DNA of 17,582 nt from Acidobacteriota bacterium (GCA_005790265.1 SXVE01000574.1:1-17582), one strand, 5' to 3'; shown: positions 1 to 8,392, numbered from the stretch's first letter. Numbers and translations are program-made. Notes: a model not told the origin generated them from the sequence alone.

Positions 1-1366
1 CGCGCCGATTCCGATTGTTTACTGCGAAAAATGCGGAATTGTGCCGGAAAAATACGAAAATCTGCCGATTGAGCTGCCGGAAAATATGGTGACGAGCGAC
101 GAGATCGCCGGAACTTCGCCGCTCGCCAAAGACGAAAATTTCGTTAATACGACGTGTCCGAATTGCGGCGAAGCGGCGAAACGCGAAACCGACACGATGG
201 ATACTTTTGTTGATTCGTGCTGGTATTATTTTCGCTACACCGATCCGAAAAATTCCAATCTGCCGTTTTCCGCCGAAGCGGCAAATTACTGGACGCCGGT
301 TGATCAATACGTCGGCGGCGACGATCACGCCGTGATGCATTTGATTTACACGCGTTTCTGGACGAAAGCGATGCGCGATATGGGTTTGGTGAAATTCAGC
401 GAGCCGGTGAAAAGACTTTTGACGCAGGGAATGGTGATCGGCGAAACGTTTTTCGATGAAATTCCGAACCCGGACGACGCGGACGGAAAAGGCAAACGAA
501 TTTATCACTCGCCTTCAACCGTTGCGGTCGAGCGCGACGCGAAGGGGAAAATTACGAGCGCGAAAGCGGCGGACGGCTCGGTTTTGAAAACGGCAATCGA
601 GCGAATGTCGAAATCGAAAGGCAACGGCGTTGACCCGGACGAAATGGTCGAAATTTACGGCGCTGATGCCGCGCGTCTTTTCATTTTGTTTGCGGCTCCG
701 GCGGAAAACGAACTCGTCTGGAACGAATCGGGCATTGAAGGCGCGCTCCGATTTTTGCAGCGCGTCTGGCGTTTCGTGTGGAAATGGCAGGGGAAAATGG
801 AAAACGGAAAATGGAAAACGGAAAATGAAACCGCTATCGAATTTTCCGCTGAAGCGCGAAAATTGCGGCGGAAAACTCATCAAACGATCAAGCGCATTAC
901 GGAAAATTTTGAAAGTTTGCAGTTTAACACGCCGGTCGCCGCGCTGATGGAACTCTCAAACGCGCTTTACGATTTCAAAGTCGAGCCGGAAACGGCAAGC
1001 GAAACGGACGTTTACGCGATTCGCGAAGCCGTAATGAGTTTGGTGACGATGCTCGCGCCGTTTGCGCCGCACGCGGCGGAAGAACTTTACGCGAGCGTCA
1101 TCGGAAACGATGACGGAATGCTGGCGAACGCGGCGCGTTTTCCCGATTTCAGCGAGGAATTGACCAGAGCCGAAGAAATCGAATTTCCCGTCCAAATCAA
1201 CGGCAAACTGCGTTCGCGCATTTCGGCAGCGCCGGAAACTTCGAGCGATGAACTGGAAAAAATGGCTTTAAGCGACCAGAAAGTGCGCGAATTTATCGGC
1301 GAAAAAGAAGTCGTCAAAGTCATCGTCGTGCCGAAGCGTTTGGTGAACATCGTGATTAAAGGTTAA
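1..1366 (+). CDS. leuS: Leucyl-tRNA synthetase, C-terminal part (5' end outside window)
   Basis: Class I aminoacyl-tRNA synthetase that charges tRNA-Leu in the cytoplasm. The frame is open from base 2 (base 1 ends the previous codon) and gives 454 residues of a protein usually near 860, so the N-terminal catalytic half and most of the editing domain lie upstream. Visible are the zinc-finger region (PIVYCEKCG near the start, then CPNCG), the conserved RETDTMDTFVDSCWYY stretch, the KMSKS signature as RMSKSKGNG (bases 604-630), and the anticodon-binding helical domain with FAPHAAEELY. A short repeat-derived insertion rich in Lys, Glu and Asn lies at bases 792-826, between the catalytic core and the anticodon-binding domain. 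A hairpin terminator follows at once, so leuS ends its transcription unit. Identification is very secure. Confidence 0.97.
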   Translation, partial: APIPIVYCEKCGIVPEKYENLPIELPENMVTSDEIAGTSPLAKDENFVNTTCPNCGEAAKRETDTMDTFVDSCWYYFRYTDPKNSNLPFSAEAANYWTPVDQYVGGDDHAVMHLIYTRFWTKAMRDMGLVKFSEPVKRLLTQGMVIGETFFDEIPNPDDADGKGKRIYHSPSTVAVERDAKGKITSAKAADGSVLKTAIERMSKSKGNGVDPDEMVEIYGADAARLFILFAAPAENELVWNESGIEGALRFLQRVWRFVWKWQGKMENGKWKTENETAIEFSAEARKLRRKTHQTIKRITENFESLQFNTPVAALMELSNALYDFKVEPETASETDVYAIREAVMSLVTMLAPFAPHAAEELYASVIGNDDGMLANAARFPDFSEELTRAEEIEFPVQINGKLRSRISAAPETSSDELEKMALSDQKVREFIGEKEVVKVIVVPKRLVNIVIKG

Positions 1367-1391
1367 CGGTGCGCGAGCAATTTGCGCGCAG

Positions 1392-1431
1392 AAAAAAGGC
1401 GAATCGGCGGTCAAGCCGGTTCGCCTTTTTT
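1392..1431 (+). terminator. Rho-independent terminator of leuS
   Basis: A 17-base left arm (1392-1408) pairs with 1415-1431 around a 6-base loop, with one G-T wobble. The arm starts with six A and ends with six T, so the U-tract is part of the extended stem. It starts 25 bases after the leuS stop codon. The A-run on the other side could also give termination in the opposite direction, but no gene needs that here. Confidence 0.88.
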
Positions 1432-1509
1432 GGTCGGCAAAAAAACGCATTTCAATCGTCTGCCCAGGAGCTTTAATTTTACAAATATTGAAAATAGAGG
1501 AAGAAAAAA

Positions 1510-1878
1510 ATGAACGGAAAAAGTTTTAAGTTACTGGCGGTAATTTTAATCGCAATCTCGCTGAATTCGCTTGTTGTGGCGCAAACTCGCATTAAATTTG
1601 CGCGCGGCAGAAGCGCGGCGACAATGAAAGGAACGGTCGCAAGCGGCGCGACGCGCGAGTTTTGGATAGACGTGCGGCAAGGGCAGACGATGACTGTGCA
1701 GGTGACGTCCGGCAACAATAAAATTGATCTGGAAATTTCCGGATTGAGCGGGCATCTCGAATGGGGCGACAACGGTTTTGCGCAAGTCGAAATCAACGAA
1801 AGCGGCAATCACACAATTGCCATTCGCAACGCCGGACGCGCGGCGACGGCGTACACGATGACCGTCACGGTTCGCTGA
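1510..1878 (+). CDS. Small secreted protein, function unknown (PPC / g-type lysozyme inhibitor-like repeat style)
   Basis: A 122-residue protein with a clear signal peptide: Lys at 4 and 7, a hydrophobic core at 8-23, and a likely cut after Ala24 (VVA then QT). The mature part is about 98 residues and looks all-beta, with short hydrophobic strands and a GQTMTVQV stretch. This resembles pre-peptidase C-terminal (PPC)-like beta-sandwich domains and proteins often labelled inhibitor of g-type lysozyme; that likeness is by eye and gives no proven function. It has no Cys. The start is supported by a purine-rich Shine-Dalgarno sequence, AGAGG at 1496-1500. Hairpins at 1392 and 1905 flank it, so it is probably transcribed alone. 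It probably acts in the periplasm or outside the cell. Confidence 0.8.
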   Translation: MNGKSFKLLAVILIAISLNSLVVAQTRIKFARGRSAATMKGTVASGATREFWIDVRQGQTMTVQVTSGNNKIDLEISGLSGHLEWGDNGFAQVEINESGNHTIAIRNAGRAATAYTMTVTVR

Positions 1879-1904
1879 TTGGCTCGCATTATCAAAAGAA
1901 ACAG

Positions 1905-1948
1905 TGCGGATTGGCAAAATAAACGCCAGTCCGCATTGACTTTTCTAC
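1905..1948 (+). terminator. Probable terminator after the small secreted protein
   Basis: An 11-bp stem (1905-1915 with 1925-1935, one G-T wobble) closes a 9-base A-rich loop. It is followed by a broken T-run (ttgacttttct). It lies 27 bases after the stop at 1876-1878. The imperfect U-tract makes it weaker than the leuS terminator. Confidence 0.65.
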
Positions 1949-1953
1949 CTTGA

Positions 1954-1983
1954 TTGACAGACACAAAAAAACTAAAATCTAAT
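1954..1983 (+). promoter_or_regulatory. Candidate sigma70-type promoter for the kinase-TPR unit
   Basis: A consensus -35 TTGACA at 1954-1959 is followed after 18 bases by TCTAAT (1978-1983), five of six matches to the -10 consensus. It sits just past the preceding terminator and would leave a leader of roughly 80 bases before the kinase ATG at 2072. No start site has been mapped. Confidence 0.45.
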
Positions 1984-2071
1984 GGCGGTAAATTTACGTG
2001 AATTGCTGTCTGCGTGATTACCCGGCGCGAGAATCGTAAAAGTTTTCTGACATCAACCCGAAAATCAAAAA

Positions 2072-4357
2072 ATGAAAGAGTGTCAACATTGCAAAAAGTG
2101 TTATACCGACGATGTGAGCGTTTGCCCCACCGACGGAATGCCGACATTTCATACGATCAGCGGCGAACCGGTTCTGGAAGGAAAATATCATCTCGAACGC
2201 CGCCTCGGGCAAGGCGGAATGGGCGTTGTCTATTGCGCTCGACACGCATATTTGAAAACTCAGCACGCTATTAAAGTCATTCTGCCCGATTTGGTCGGCA
2301 ACGATCCGCAGCTCGTTACCAGATTTCGGCAGGAAGCGCTCGCCGCCGCCGCCATTCGTCATCACAATGTAGTCAGCACGACCGATTACGGCGTGGCGAT
2401 GGGCACGATGCCGTTTCTCGTCATGGAATACGTCGAAGGCGAATCTCTGCACGATTTGCTGACGCGCGAAGGAAAATTGCCGCCGGAAAGATCGCTCGAA
2501 TTAATCACGGCGATTTGCAGCGGAATCGGCGCAGCGCATCATCAGGGCATCGTGCACCGCGACTTAAAGCCGCTCAACATAATGATTTGCAAAGACAAGC
2601 AAAGCATCGGCGAAGCGGTCAAAATTCTTGATTTCGGATTGGCGAAAATCAAATCGGGCGAGCTGCTCGGTTCTTTTATTCAAGCGCAAACAACCGGTTT
2701 GATGGGATCGCCGTATTATATGGCACCGGAACAATGGTCGGACGAAGAACCCGACGCGCGTTCGGACATTTATTCTTTGGGCGTGATGCTTTTTCAGATG
2801 CTGACCGGCGACGTGCCGTTTAAGGGCAGTTCGATTCCGGCGATTATGAAAAAACATCTGTATGATAACCCGCCGAGCTTTGCCGAACTCGGCGTCAATG
2901 TCACGCCGCAAATCGAACTTGCCGTGCGGCATACGCTCGAAAAAGAACCGGAAAAAAGAACCGCTTCGGTCGAACAGATGATCGGCGAACTGCGCAGCGC
3001 AATTGGCGCGACTTCTTTTAACGGCGCGATTACGGGCGCGGCGCTGCCGATTTCCGCGCCGCTCAGTATTTTGACGAATCCGCCGAAAGCCAAAGTTTTT
3101 GTTGATAACGTCGCGGTCGGACAAAGCAAACCAGACGGCTTGCTTTTTCTCGAAGGAATTCAGAGCGGGAATCATCATCTGCGCGTCAGCCACGACGGTT
3201 TTCAGGATTGGGAAGACGAGATTTTCTGCGATGAAAAGCCGCGTCAGGTCGTCGCCGAACTGCGCGCCGCCGCGCCGCAGGACAGAAACGCGATTCCGCG
3301 TCCGGCAGTCAACATCGCGGCACCGAGCGCGCCGCTTAACAGTCAGCCGCGAAGAGAAGAAACGCGCAATCTGGCGGCGACGCAGATTGCGCAGCCCGTC
3401 GTTGATAGCGCCGCGCGGCAAAACCGGCAGGACAATGCACGCGCCGTTTCGGTCGAATCGCAGCCGGTGAAAAAGAGTTTTTTTTCGCCGTTTATTTTAG
3501 CGGTTATTGGAATTTCCGGTTTATTACTACTGGCTAGTATCGGAGCAGTCGGCGCGTATCTGCTCGGCGCGTTCGGCGAGAAAAAGCCGGTAGCGATTGA
3601 TAATACTTCGACTGGCAATGTCAATAATCCGCCGCCCGCTAATTCAGGCACCCCGCCGCCGATGCCGTCAACGAAAGCGGAAATGGTGAAAATTACCGGC
3701 GGCACATTCAAGATGGGACGCAGCGACGGCAAAGATAACGAAAAGCCGGAACACGAGCAAACGGTGAAAGATTTTTGGATGGATAAAACCGAAGTGACCA
3801 ATGCCGAATACGCTGAATTTATCAGCGCTTCCGGGTATAAAACGCCGGTTCATTTTATTCGGGACAAACCGGCGGCGGGCGAAGAAAATCTGCCGGTCAC
3901 GCGCGTTTCGCACAAAGACGCGCTGGCATTCGCCGACTGGCGCTCGAAACGCGATAAAGTAAATTATCGTCTGCCGAGCGAAGCCGACTGGGAATATGCG
4001 GCGCGCAACGGCGCGAAAAATAATTTATATCCGTGGGGCGACACCTGGCAAAACGGCAATGCTTTGCTCGGGCAGAGAAAACCGCAGCCGGTCGCTTCGC
4101 TGCCGAACGGGAAAAACAGTTGGGGAGTTTTCGATCTGATCGGGAATGTGTGGGAGTGGACGAGTTCACCGGCGAACCTTTATCCGGGCAGCGGCGGCGA
4201 AATCAAACCGACCAAAGAAACGCATTATATGCTGCGCGGCGGCGGTTTTACCAGCGAAGCGAACGGCGCCGATGCCGCGACCTCAACGCTGCGCGTAGCG
4301 TTTCCGGAAAGCACGGAAGATGACCGCATCGGTTTTCGTCTGGTTCGTTCCGATTAA
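2072..4357 (+). CDS. Transmembrane Ser/Thr protein kinase with zinc-ribbon-like N-terminus, PEGA domain and SUMF1-type C-terminal domain
   Basis: A 761-residue kinase expected to phosphorylate Ser/Thr on partner proteins. Order of parts: zinc-ribbon-like motif (C4, C7, C18 plus D21); protein kinase domain about 38-312 with glycine loop LGQGGMG, Lys68 (AIKVI), HRDLKPLN (Asp164, Asn169), DFG at 187-189, Thr207/Thr208 in the activation segment, and APE at 218-220; PEGA beta domain about 331-398; an Ala/Gln/Arg-rich linker; one membrane helix about 472-500; then a SUMF1/FGE-type fold about 536-760 (TEVTNAEYAEF, LPSEADWEYAAR, GNVWEWTSS). All catalytic residues are present, so it should be active. 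PEGA precedes the membrane helix and so lies on the kinase (cytoplasmic) side, with the SUMF1-type domain outside as a possible sensor. That domain has no Cys, so it cannot be a formylglycine-generating enzyme. No clear Shine-Dalgarno precedes the ATG. Confidence 0.95.
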   Translation: MKECQHCKKCYTDDVSVCPTDGMPTFHTISGEPVLEGKYHLERRLGQGGMGVVYCARHAYLKTQHAIKVILPDLVGNDPQLVTRFRQEALAAAAIRHHNVVSTTDYGVAMGTMPFLVMEYVEGESLHDLLTREGKLPPERSLELITAICSGIGAAHHQGIVHRDLKPLNIMICKDKQSIGEAVKILDFGLAKIKSGELLGSFIQAQTTGLMGSPYYMAPEQWSDEEPDARSDIYSLGVMLFQMLTGDVPFKGSSIPAIMKKHLYDNPPSFAELGVNVTPQIELAVRHTLEKEPEKRTASVEQMIGELRSAIGATSFNGAITGAALPISAPLSILTNPPKAKVFVDNVAVGQSKPDGLLFLEGIQSGNHHLRVSHDGFQDWEDEIFCDEKPRQVVAELRAAAPQDRNAIPRPAVNIAAPSAPLNSQPRREETRNLAATQIAQPVVDSAARQNRQDNARAVSVESQPVKKSFFSPFILAVIGISGLLLLASIGAVGAYLLGAFGEKKPVAIDNTSTGNVNNPPPANSGTPPPMPSTKAEMVKITGGTFKMGRSDGKDNEKPEHEQTVKDFWMDKTEVTNAEYAEFISASGYKTPVHFIRDKPAAGEENLPVTRVSHKDALAFADWRSKRDKVNYRLPSEADWEYAARNGAKNNLYPWGDTWQNGNALLGQRKPQPVASLPNGKNSWGVFDLIGNVWEWTSSPANLYPGSGGEIKPTKETHYMLRGGGFTSEANGADAATSTLRVAFPESTEDDRIGFRLVRSD

Positions 4358-4375
4358 AATTGCATTTGGAGTTTT

Positions 4376-5776
4376 ATGTTAAAGTTGGCGAAATTTGTTG
4401 TTTTAGCGAGTGTTTTTATTTTTTCTGCCGCGAGTCTCCACGCACAGGATTTGGGAAGCAGCAACGGACTTTTTCGCTCTCCCGATCCCGCGCCGAAAAA
4501 AAAACCGGCACCGGCGAAAAAAACGGTCGTCAAAAAAACAGCTCTAAACTCCGTTTCGACAGCTAAAAAAGCGCCGGTTAAAAATGTCACAAAATCACCG
4601 GTTAAAACGACGAACGGAACCGCTTCAAACGCTGCCAAATCAACGGCGCGAACCGGCGCGGCGAGTTCGCGAGCAAACAGCGCGGCGAAATCCGCCGCAT
4701 CGTCCGGCGCGAAAATTCTGCCGGAAAAAAGCGTGATCATTACCGTCGGGCAGCCGAAAAACGACGAATTCAACGAAGATTTTGAGCGGGCAATCGAAGA
4801 AGGCAATCTCGCTCGCGACGAAAGAAATTACACGAAAGCCGAAGCCGCGTATTTGCGCGGGCAGAAAATCAAAACGAAAGATTCGCGCGCCGTTTACGGA
4901 TTGGGAAATTTATACAGCGATCAGCAGCGCTGGGAAGAAGCCGAACGCGCTTATCGCACCGCCGTTCAGCTCGAGCCGGACAACACCGATGCGCATATCG
5001 CGCTCAGTTTTGTGCTGACGCAGCCGATTACGGGCACTAATTTATCGGCGAGATACGGCGAAGCCGAAAAAATGGCGCGCCGCGCGATTGAACTTGATCC
5101 GAACAACGCGCTCGCCTACGATCAGCTCGGCGTCGCGCTCGAATTAAACGGCATCATCGGCAATCAAACGCAGAACGCTTACCGCAAAGCCATTCAGCTC
5201 GATCCGGAATTTGCGCTCGCTTACGCGCATCTCGGCAGATTGCTGCGCCGTCTGGGGAAAACCGACGAATCAGCCGTTTCATACCGCAGCGCCGTGCAAA
5301 AATCCTCTGACGTGCCGACGATGATTTTGGTCGCTGACGTGATGCAGTCGCAGCAGCGCTATCTTGATTCCGAGCCGCTTTTGCGCCGGGCTTTAAGTCA
5401 AGACCCGAAAAATCCGACCGCGCTTTTTCTGCTCGGACGCGCCTTAACGACGCGCGATAATTTCGCCGAAGCCGAAACGATTTTGAAAAAAAGCGCCGAA
5501 GTCAGCCCGAACGGTTTCGTCGCTTACATTCTTCTCGGTTCGATGTACGTTCGGCAAAACAAATTCGATGCCGCCGAAAAATCTTTGCTGAAAGCTCTCA
5601 AAGTCGTTTCTTTTAACGAAAGGAAACGGCTCGCGCAGGAATTTGAAGCGGTCGGCGATGGTTATCTGCGCAGCGGCAAATCGGGCGATGCGGCGCGCGC
5701 TTACCGGCAGGCAATCGAGCTTGACCGGGAAAAAACAATTTTGACTGCCAAACTTTCCAAAGCGCAGGGAAGCTGA
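4376..5776 (+). CDS. Exported TPR-repeat protein with Lys/Ala-rich N-terminal region
   Basis: A 466-residue protein in three parts. A signal peptide (hydrophobic 7-20, likely cut after Ala23 in LHA-QD). A low-complexity stretch at about 39-113 rich in Lys, Ala, Pro, Ser and Thr (several KKAPVK-like motifs), resembling histone-H1-type tails. Then about nine tetratricopeptide repeats from about 138 to 455, with typical A-x-x-LG and A-Y-x-x-A-I-x-L-x-P spacing. TPRs are protein-protein scaffolds. The gene starts 18 bases after the kinase stop, with GGAG at 4368-4371, so it is almost surely cotranscribed with the kinase. It may be an extracytoplasmic partner of the kinase's outer domain, but that is inferred from position only. 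One repeat near 210-225 carries an insertion. Confidence 0.9.
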   Translation: MLKLAKFVVLASVFIFSAASLHAQDLGSSNGLFRSPDPAPKKKPAPAKKTVVKKTALNSVSTAKKAPVKNVTKSPVKTTNGTASNAAKSTARTGAASSRANSAAKSAASSGAKILPEKSVIITVGQPKNDEFNEDFERAIEEGNLARDERNYTKAEAAYLRGQKIKTKDSRAVYGLGNLYSDQQRWEEAERAYRTAVQLEPDNTDAHIALSFVLTQPITGTNLSARYGEAEKMARRAIELDPNNALAYDQLGVALELNGIIGNQTQNAYRKAIQLDPEFALAYAHLGRLLRRLGKTDESAVSYRSAVQKSSDVPTMILVADVMQSQQRYLDSEPLLRRALSQDPKNPTALFLLGRALTTRDNFAEAETILKKSAEVSPNGFVAYILLGSMYVRQNKFDAAEKSLLKALKVVSFNERKRLAQEFEAVGDGYLRSGKSGDAARAYRQAIELDREKTILTAKLSKAQGS

Positions 5777-5826
5777 AACCGAATCAGCCGAGCCATCGGC
5801 GGCGAACGCGGTTTATATTATTCTTT
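5776..5826 (+). terminator. Weak terminator-like structure after the TPR gene
   Basis: Nested stems: AAACCG (5776-5781) with CGGTTT (5809-5814), and inside it GCCGA (5787-5791) with TCGGC (5796-5800). Internal loops are unequal. A T-rich stretch follows (5811-5834). It could end the kinase-TPR unit, but the pairing is imperfect. Confidence 0.35.
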
Positions 5827-5995
5827 AATTTTTACACGGGGAAAGATCGCCTCTAAAAATCGGTTAACGGTTTTCTCAAAAGATTTGTTGAAAAAACGGC
5901 TTGATTAGAAGTTTTGATTTTCAGGAAAACCAAACAATCGGCTGCTTTCAAAAAGCGAATTTGACCGAATTAAATTTTTTTAGATCAAATAAAAA

Positions 5996-8392
5996 ATGCT
6001 TTATTGCCCAAAGTGCCAAAAATCGTATGAAGACGGAGCGCAGAGATTTTGCGCCAATGACGGCGTGCGTCTCGTTTCGCCGCCGAACGCGGCAAAAGGA
6101 ACGAATGATATTTTTACCGATTTAATCGGCACGGTTTCCGCCGCGAAACCAGAAGATCGGTTCGCTTCGCTGCCGCATTTTGCCGCAATTAATGCGCCTG
6201 CCGCGCCGAGTGTTCGCGCGGCGAATGAATCAGAAGACGATAATCTGCTCGAACTCGAACTGGATTTTGAAAAAAATCCGGCGAAACAAGCGGAACCGGC
6301 GGCGCGAATCGTAAAACAAAGCGAAGTTCATTCGGGCACGGCGGAAGTCGGCAATCGCAAAACGAATCCGGCGGGCAGAGCGGCTTTTACCAGCGAAAAT
6401 CCGCGCGTTCTGCTCGGACAGATGATCAAAGGTCGCTACCAAATTGTCGAATTAATCAAACAGAACGAAGCGGGCATTTCTTTTCTCGCTAAAGATCAAA
6501 TCGTCGCCGATAAAAAGGTACTCGTCAGAATTTTGCCCGACGAAAGCGCGGGCGACGATTTGGCGTCGAAAATCTTAGCCGAAGAACGAGTTTCGCTGTC
6601 GCACATCAATCATCCAAATCTGGCGCGCGTCATTGATTCGGGCGAATTGCTCGAAGGCAATCCGTTTATTATCAGCGAATTTGTCGAAGCCGATTCGATT
6701 CGCGATTTGCTGCAAAAAACCGGTCAGCTGAACGCGCGGCGCGCGGCGCGAATCGTCAAACAAACCGCTTATGCGCTGAGCGAAATTCACCAAAACGGGA
6801 TTCTGCACCGCGATTTGAAGCCGGAAGATATTTTGTTGAGCGTTTCCGAAGCGGGAATCGAACAAGTTAAATTGTCCAATTTCAGCACTTCGAGCGGAAA
6901 AATTCATCGCGAGAATCTTTTTTATCAAGCTCCGGAAGTTTTGGCGGGAAAAAATGCTACTTTTGCCGCGGATATTTATTCGCTCGGCGTTGTCGCTTAC
7001 CAAATGTTGACGGGACGGTTGCCGTTTCGCGGCGACAGCGTTAAAGAATTGTTAAAAGCGCAGAGCAAAGGCGTTCCGGTTGCGCCGACGAATGTGCGGC
7101 TCGATTTACCGGCGGCGATTGATCAGGTGCTGGAAAAAGCTTTGAATTTTAACCCGACTGACCGATTTCCGAAAACGCGCGATTTCGGCGACGCGTTTTT
7201 TAACGCTTTGAGCAGCGCGGTTGACGCGCCGATCGAAATGCCGCGTGAACCGCTTGATATTCAATCGCCAAATGCTCCGACCTTTGAAGCCGAACTGGAA
7301 TTGCCGCAACTGACGGCGCAAACTTTACCGGCAAATGCGTTTAGCGGTGAAACGGATGTTTTGGAAATCGAAAGAAACGAAGCGCCGCCAAAAGATTCAG
7401 CTGCGAGTGCGGCATTCGTCGCCGCGCCGACGGCGAAAACCGAAAATGCAAATTTCAACGCAGCGACTCCCGATGCGTTGTCGCCCGAATCTGACGAACT
7501 GCTGGAAAAAGCCGAAGCAAAACCGGCGGGAGATTTGTGGGAACGCCGCTCGCCCGAGCCGCCGGTGACGGCAAGCCGCAGCTGGATTTTATTTTCCGTC
7601 GTCGGTTTGGCTTTGCTGCTCGGCGGCGCGTGGGCGATGTGGTCGTATTCGCTTAATCGTCAATCCGAACCGGAGATTGCCGCGCCACCGCCGAAAACGA
7701 TTGAAAATCAAGCTCCGCTGGCGCCCGTTCAAACAATCAAAGCGGAAACGTCTGCCGATGTGCCGACAAACACCATCGAAACTCCGCCGCCTGCGCGCCA
7801 GATTTCGCAGCCGCCGAACACGACCTTTTTTCAAAGCAGCAAACAGAATTTAAAGGGCGATTTGATTCGCAATTATCTGCCGTTCTCGCTTTACTATCCG
7901 AACGGCTGGCAGCTGAGCGAAGTGCGCGAAAGCACGCAGGAAGGCGTGCGCGGCAAATTTTTGGACGTGTCGAAACTGACTGAAGACGGACAATTATCGG
8001 AACAAATGCTCATCAGTTATTACAAAAGCGAAGGAACTTTCAATGATGACGAACAGCAATTTCCGAATCTGGTCAAGGAAACGAACGAAACTTTGAAAAA
8101 GTTGATTCCGAATTACCAGGTTTTCAGCGAAGGCAAAATAAAAGTCAACGGCGAATGGAAAGCGTATGAAGTAAAATTTCAGGGCGGCGGAACGGCGAAA
8201 AACGGCGAAAAATTAATCGTCTGGGGACGCCGTTTGTTTATTCCCGTCGCGCGCACCGGTTTTCCGAGCGGCTACGAAATCACGATGCTCGCCACTTCGC
8301 TCGCGCCCGACGTGCGCAGCGTGGATGATGTCGGCGTCAAAGGCGAACTGGCAACGGTTTTAGCCACGTTTGAACCGAACCAAAATTTCTAA
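5996..8392 (+). CDS. Transmembrane Ser/Thr kinase-like protein, probable pseudokinase, with zinc-ribbon-like N-terminus
   Basis: A 798-residue protein laid out like the upstream kinase. Parts: zinc-ribbon-like N-terminus (C4, C7, C19, D22); acidic linker; kinase fold about 141-405; Pro/Ala/Glu-rich linker; one membrane helix about 528-550; a Pro-rich spacer; and a C-terminal domain about 620-795 starting near LPFSLYYPNGW, similar in style to PsbP/Mog1-like folds (by eye only). The kinase core keeps HRD (271-273) and APE (312-314). The glycine loop is KQNEAG instead of GxGxxG, the ATP-binding Lys is Arg178, the metal-binding Asn after HRDLKPE is Asp278, and DFG reads NFS (Asn295). This strongly suggests a catalytically dead or very weak kinase that acts by binding. 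No Shine-Dalgarno precedes the ATG, which follows an A-run. It has its own terminator. Confidence 0.92.
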   Translation: MLYCPKCQKSYEDGAQRFCANDGVRLVSPPNAAKGTNDIFTDLIGTVSAAKPEDRFASLPHFAAINAPAAPSVRAANESEDDNLLELELDFEKNPAKQAEPAARIVKQSEVHSGTAEVGNRKTNPAGRAAFTSENPRVLLGQMIKGRYQIVELIKQNEAGISFLAKDQIVADKKVLVRILPDESAGDDLASKILAEERVSLSHINHPNLARVIDSGELLEGNPFIISEFVEADSIRDLLQKTGQLNARRAARIVKQTAYALSEIHQNGILHRDLKPEDILLSVSEAGIEQVKLSNFSTSSGKIHRENLFYQAPEVLAGKNATFAADIYSLGVVAYQMLTGRLPFRGDSVKELLKAQSKGVPVAPTNVRLDLPAAIDQVLEKALNFNPTDRFPKTRDFGDAFFNALSSAVDAPIEMPREPLDIQSPNAPTFEAELELPQLTAQTLPANAFSGETDVLEIERNEAPPKDSAASAAFVAAPTAKTENANFNAATPDALSPESDELLEKAEAKPAGDLWERRSPEPPVTASRSWILFSVVGLALLLGGAWAMWSYSLNRQSEPEIAAPPPKTIENQAPLAPVQTIKAETSADVPTNTIETPPPARQISQPPNTTFFQSSKQNLKGDLIRNYLPFSLYYPNGWQLSEVRESTQEGVRGKFLDVSKLTEDGQLSEQMLISYYKSEGTFNDDEQQFPNLVKETNETLKKLIPNYQVFSEGKIKVNGEWKAYEVKFQGGGTAKNGEKLIVWGRRLFIPVARTGFPSGYEITMLATSLAPDVRSVDDVGVKGELATVLATFEPNQNF

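Noticed and set aside
2564..3421. A 285-codon open frame on the minus strand inside the kinase gene
   Set aside because: It lies antisense to a clear kinase-PEGA gene and its translation is Arg-rich with no recognisable domain, as expected of a shadow frame in GC-biased codons.
5961..5990. Possible promoter TTGACC-18-TCAAAT before the pseudokinase
   Set aside because: The -10 match is only moderate and the region is so AT-rich that such matches are expected; kept only as a weak hint in the leaderless finding.
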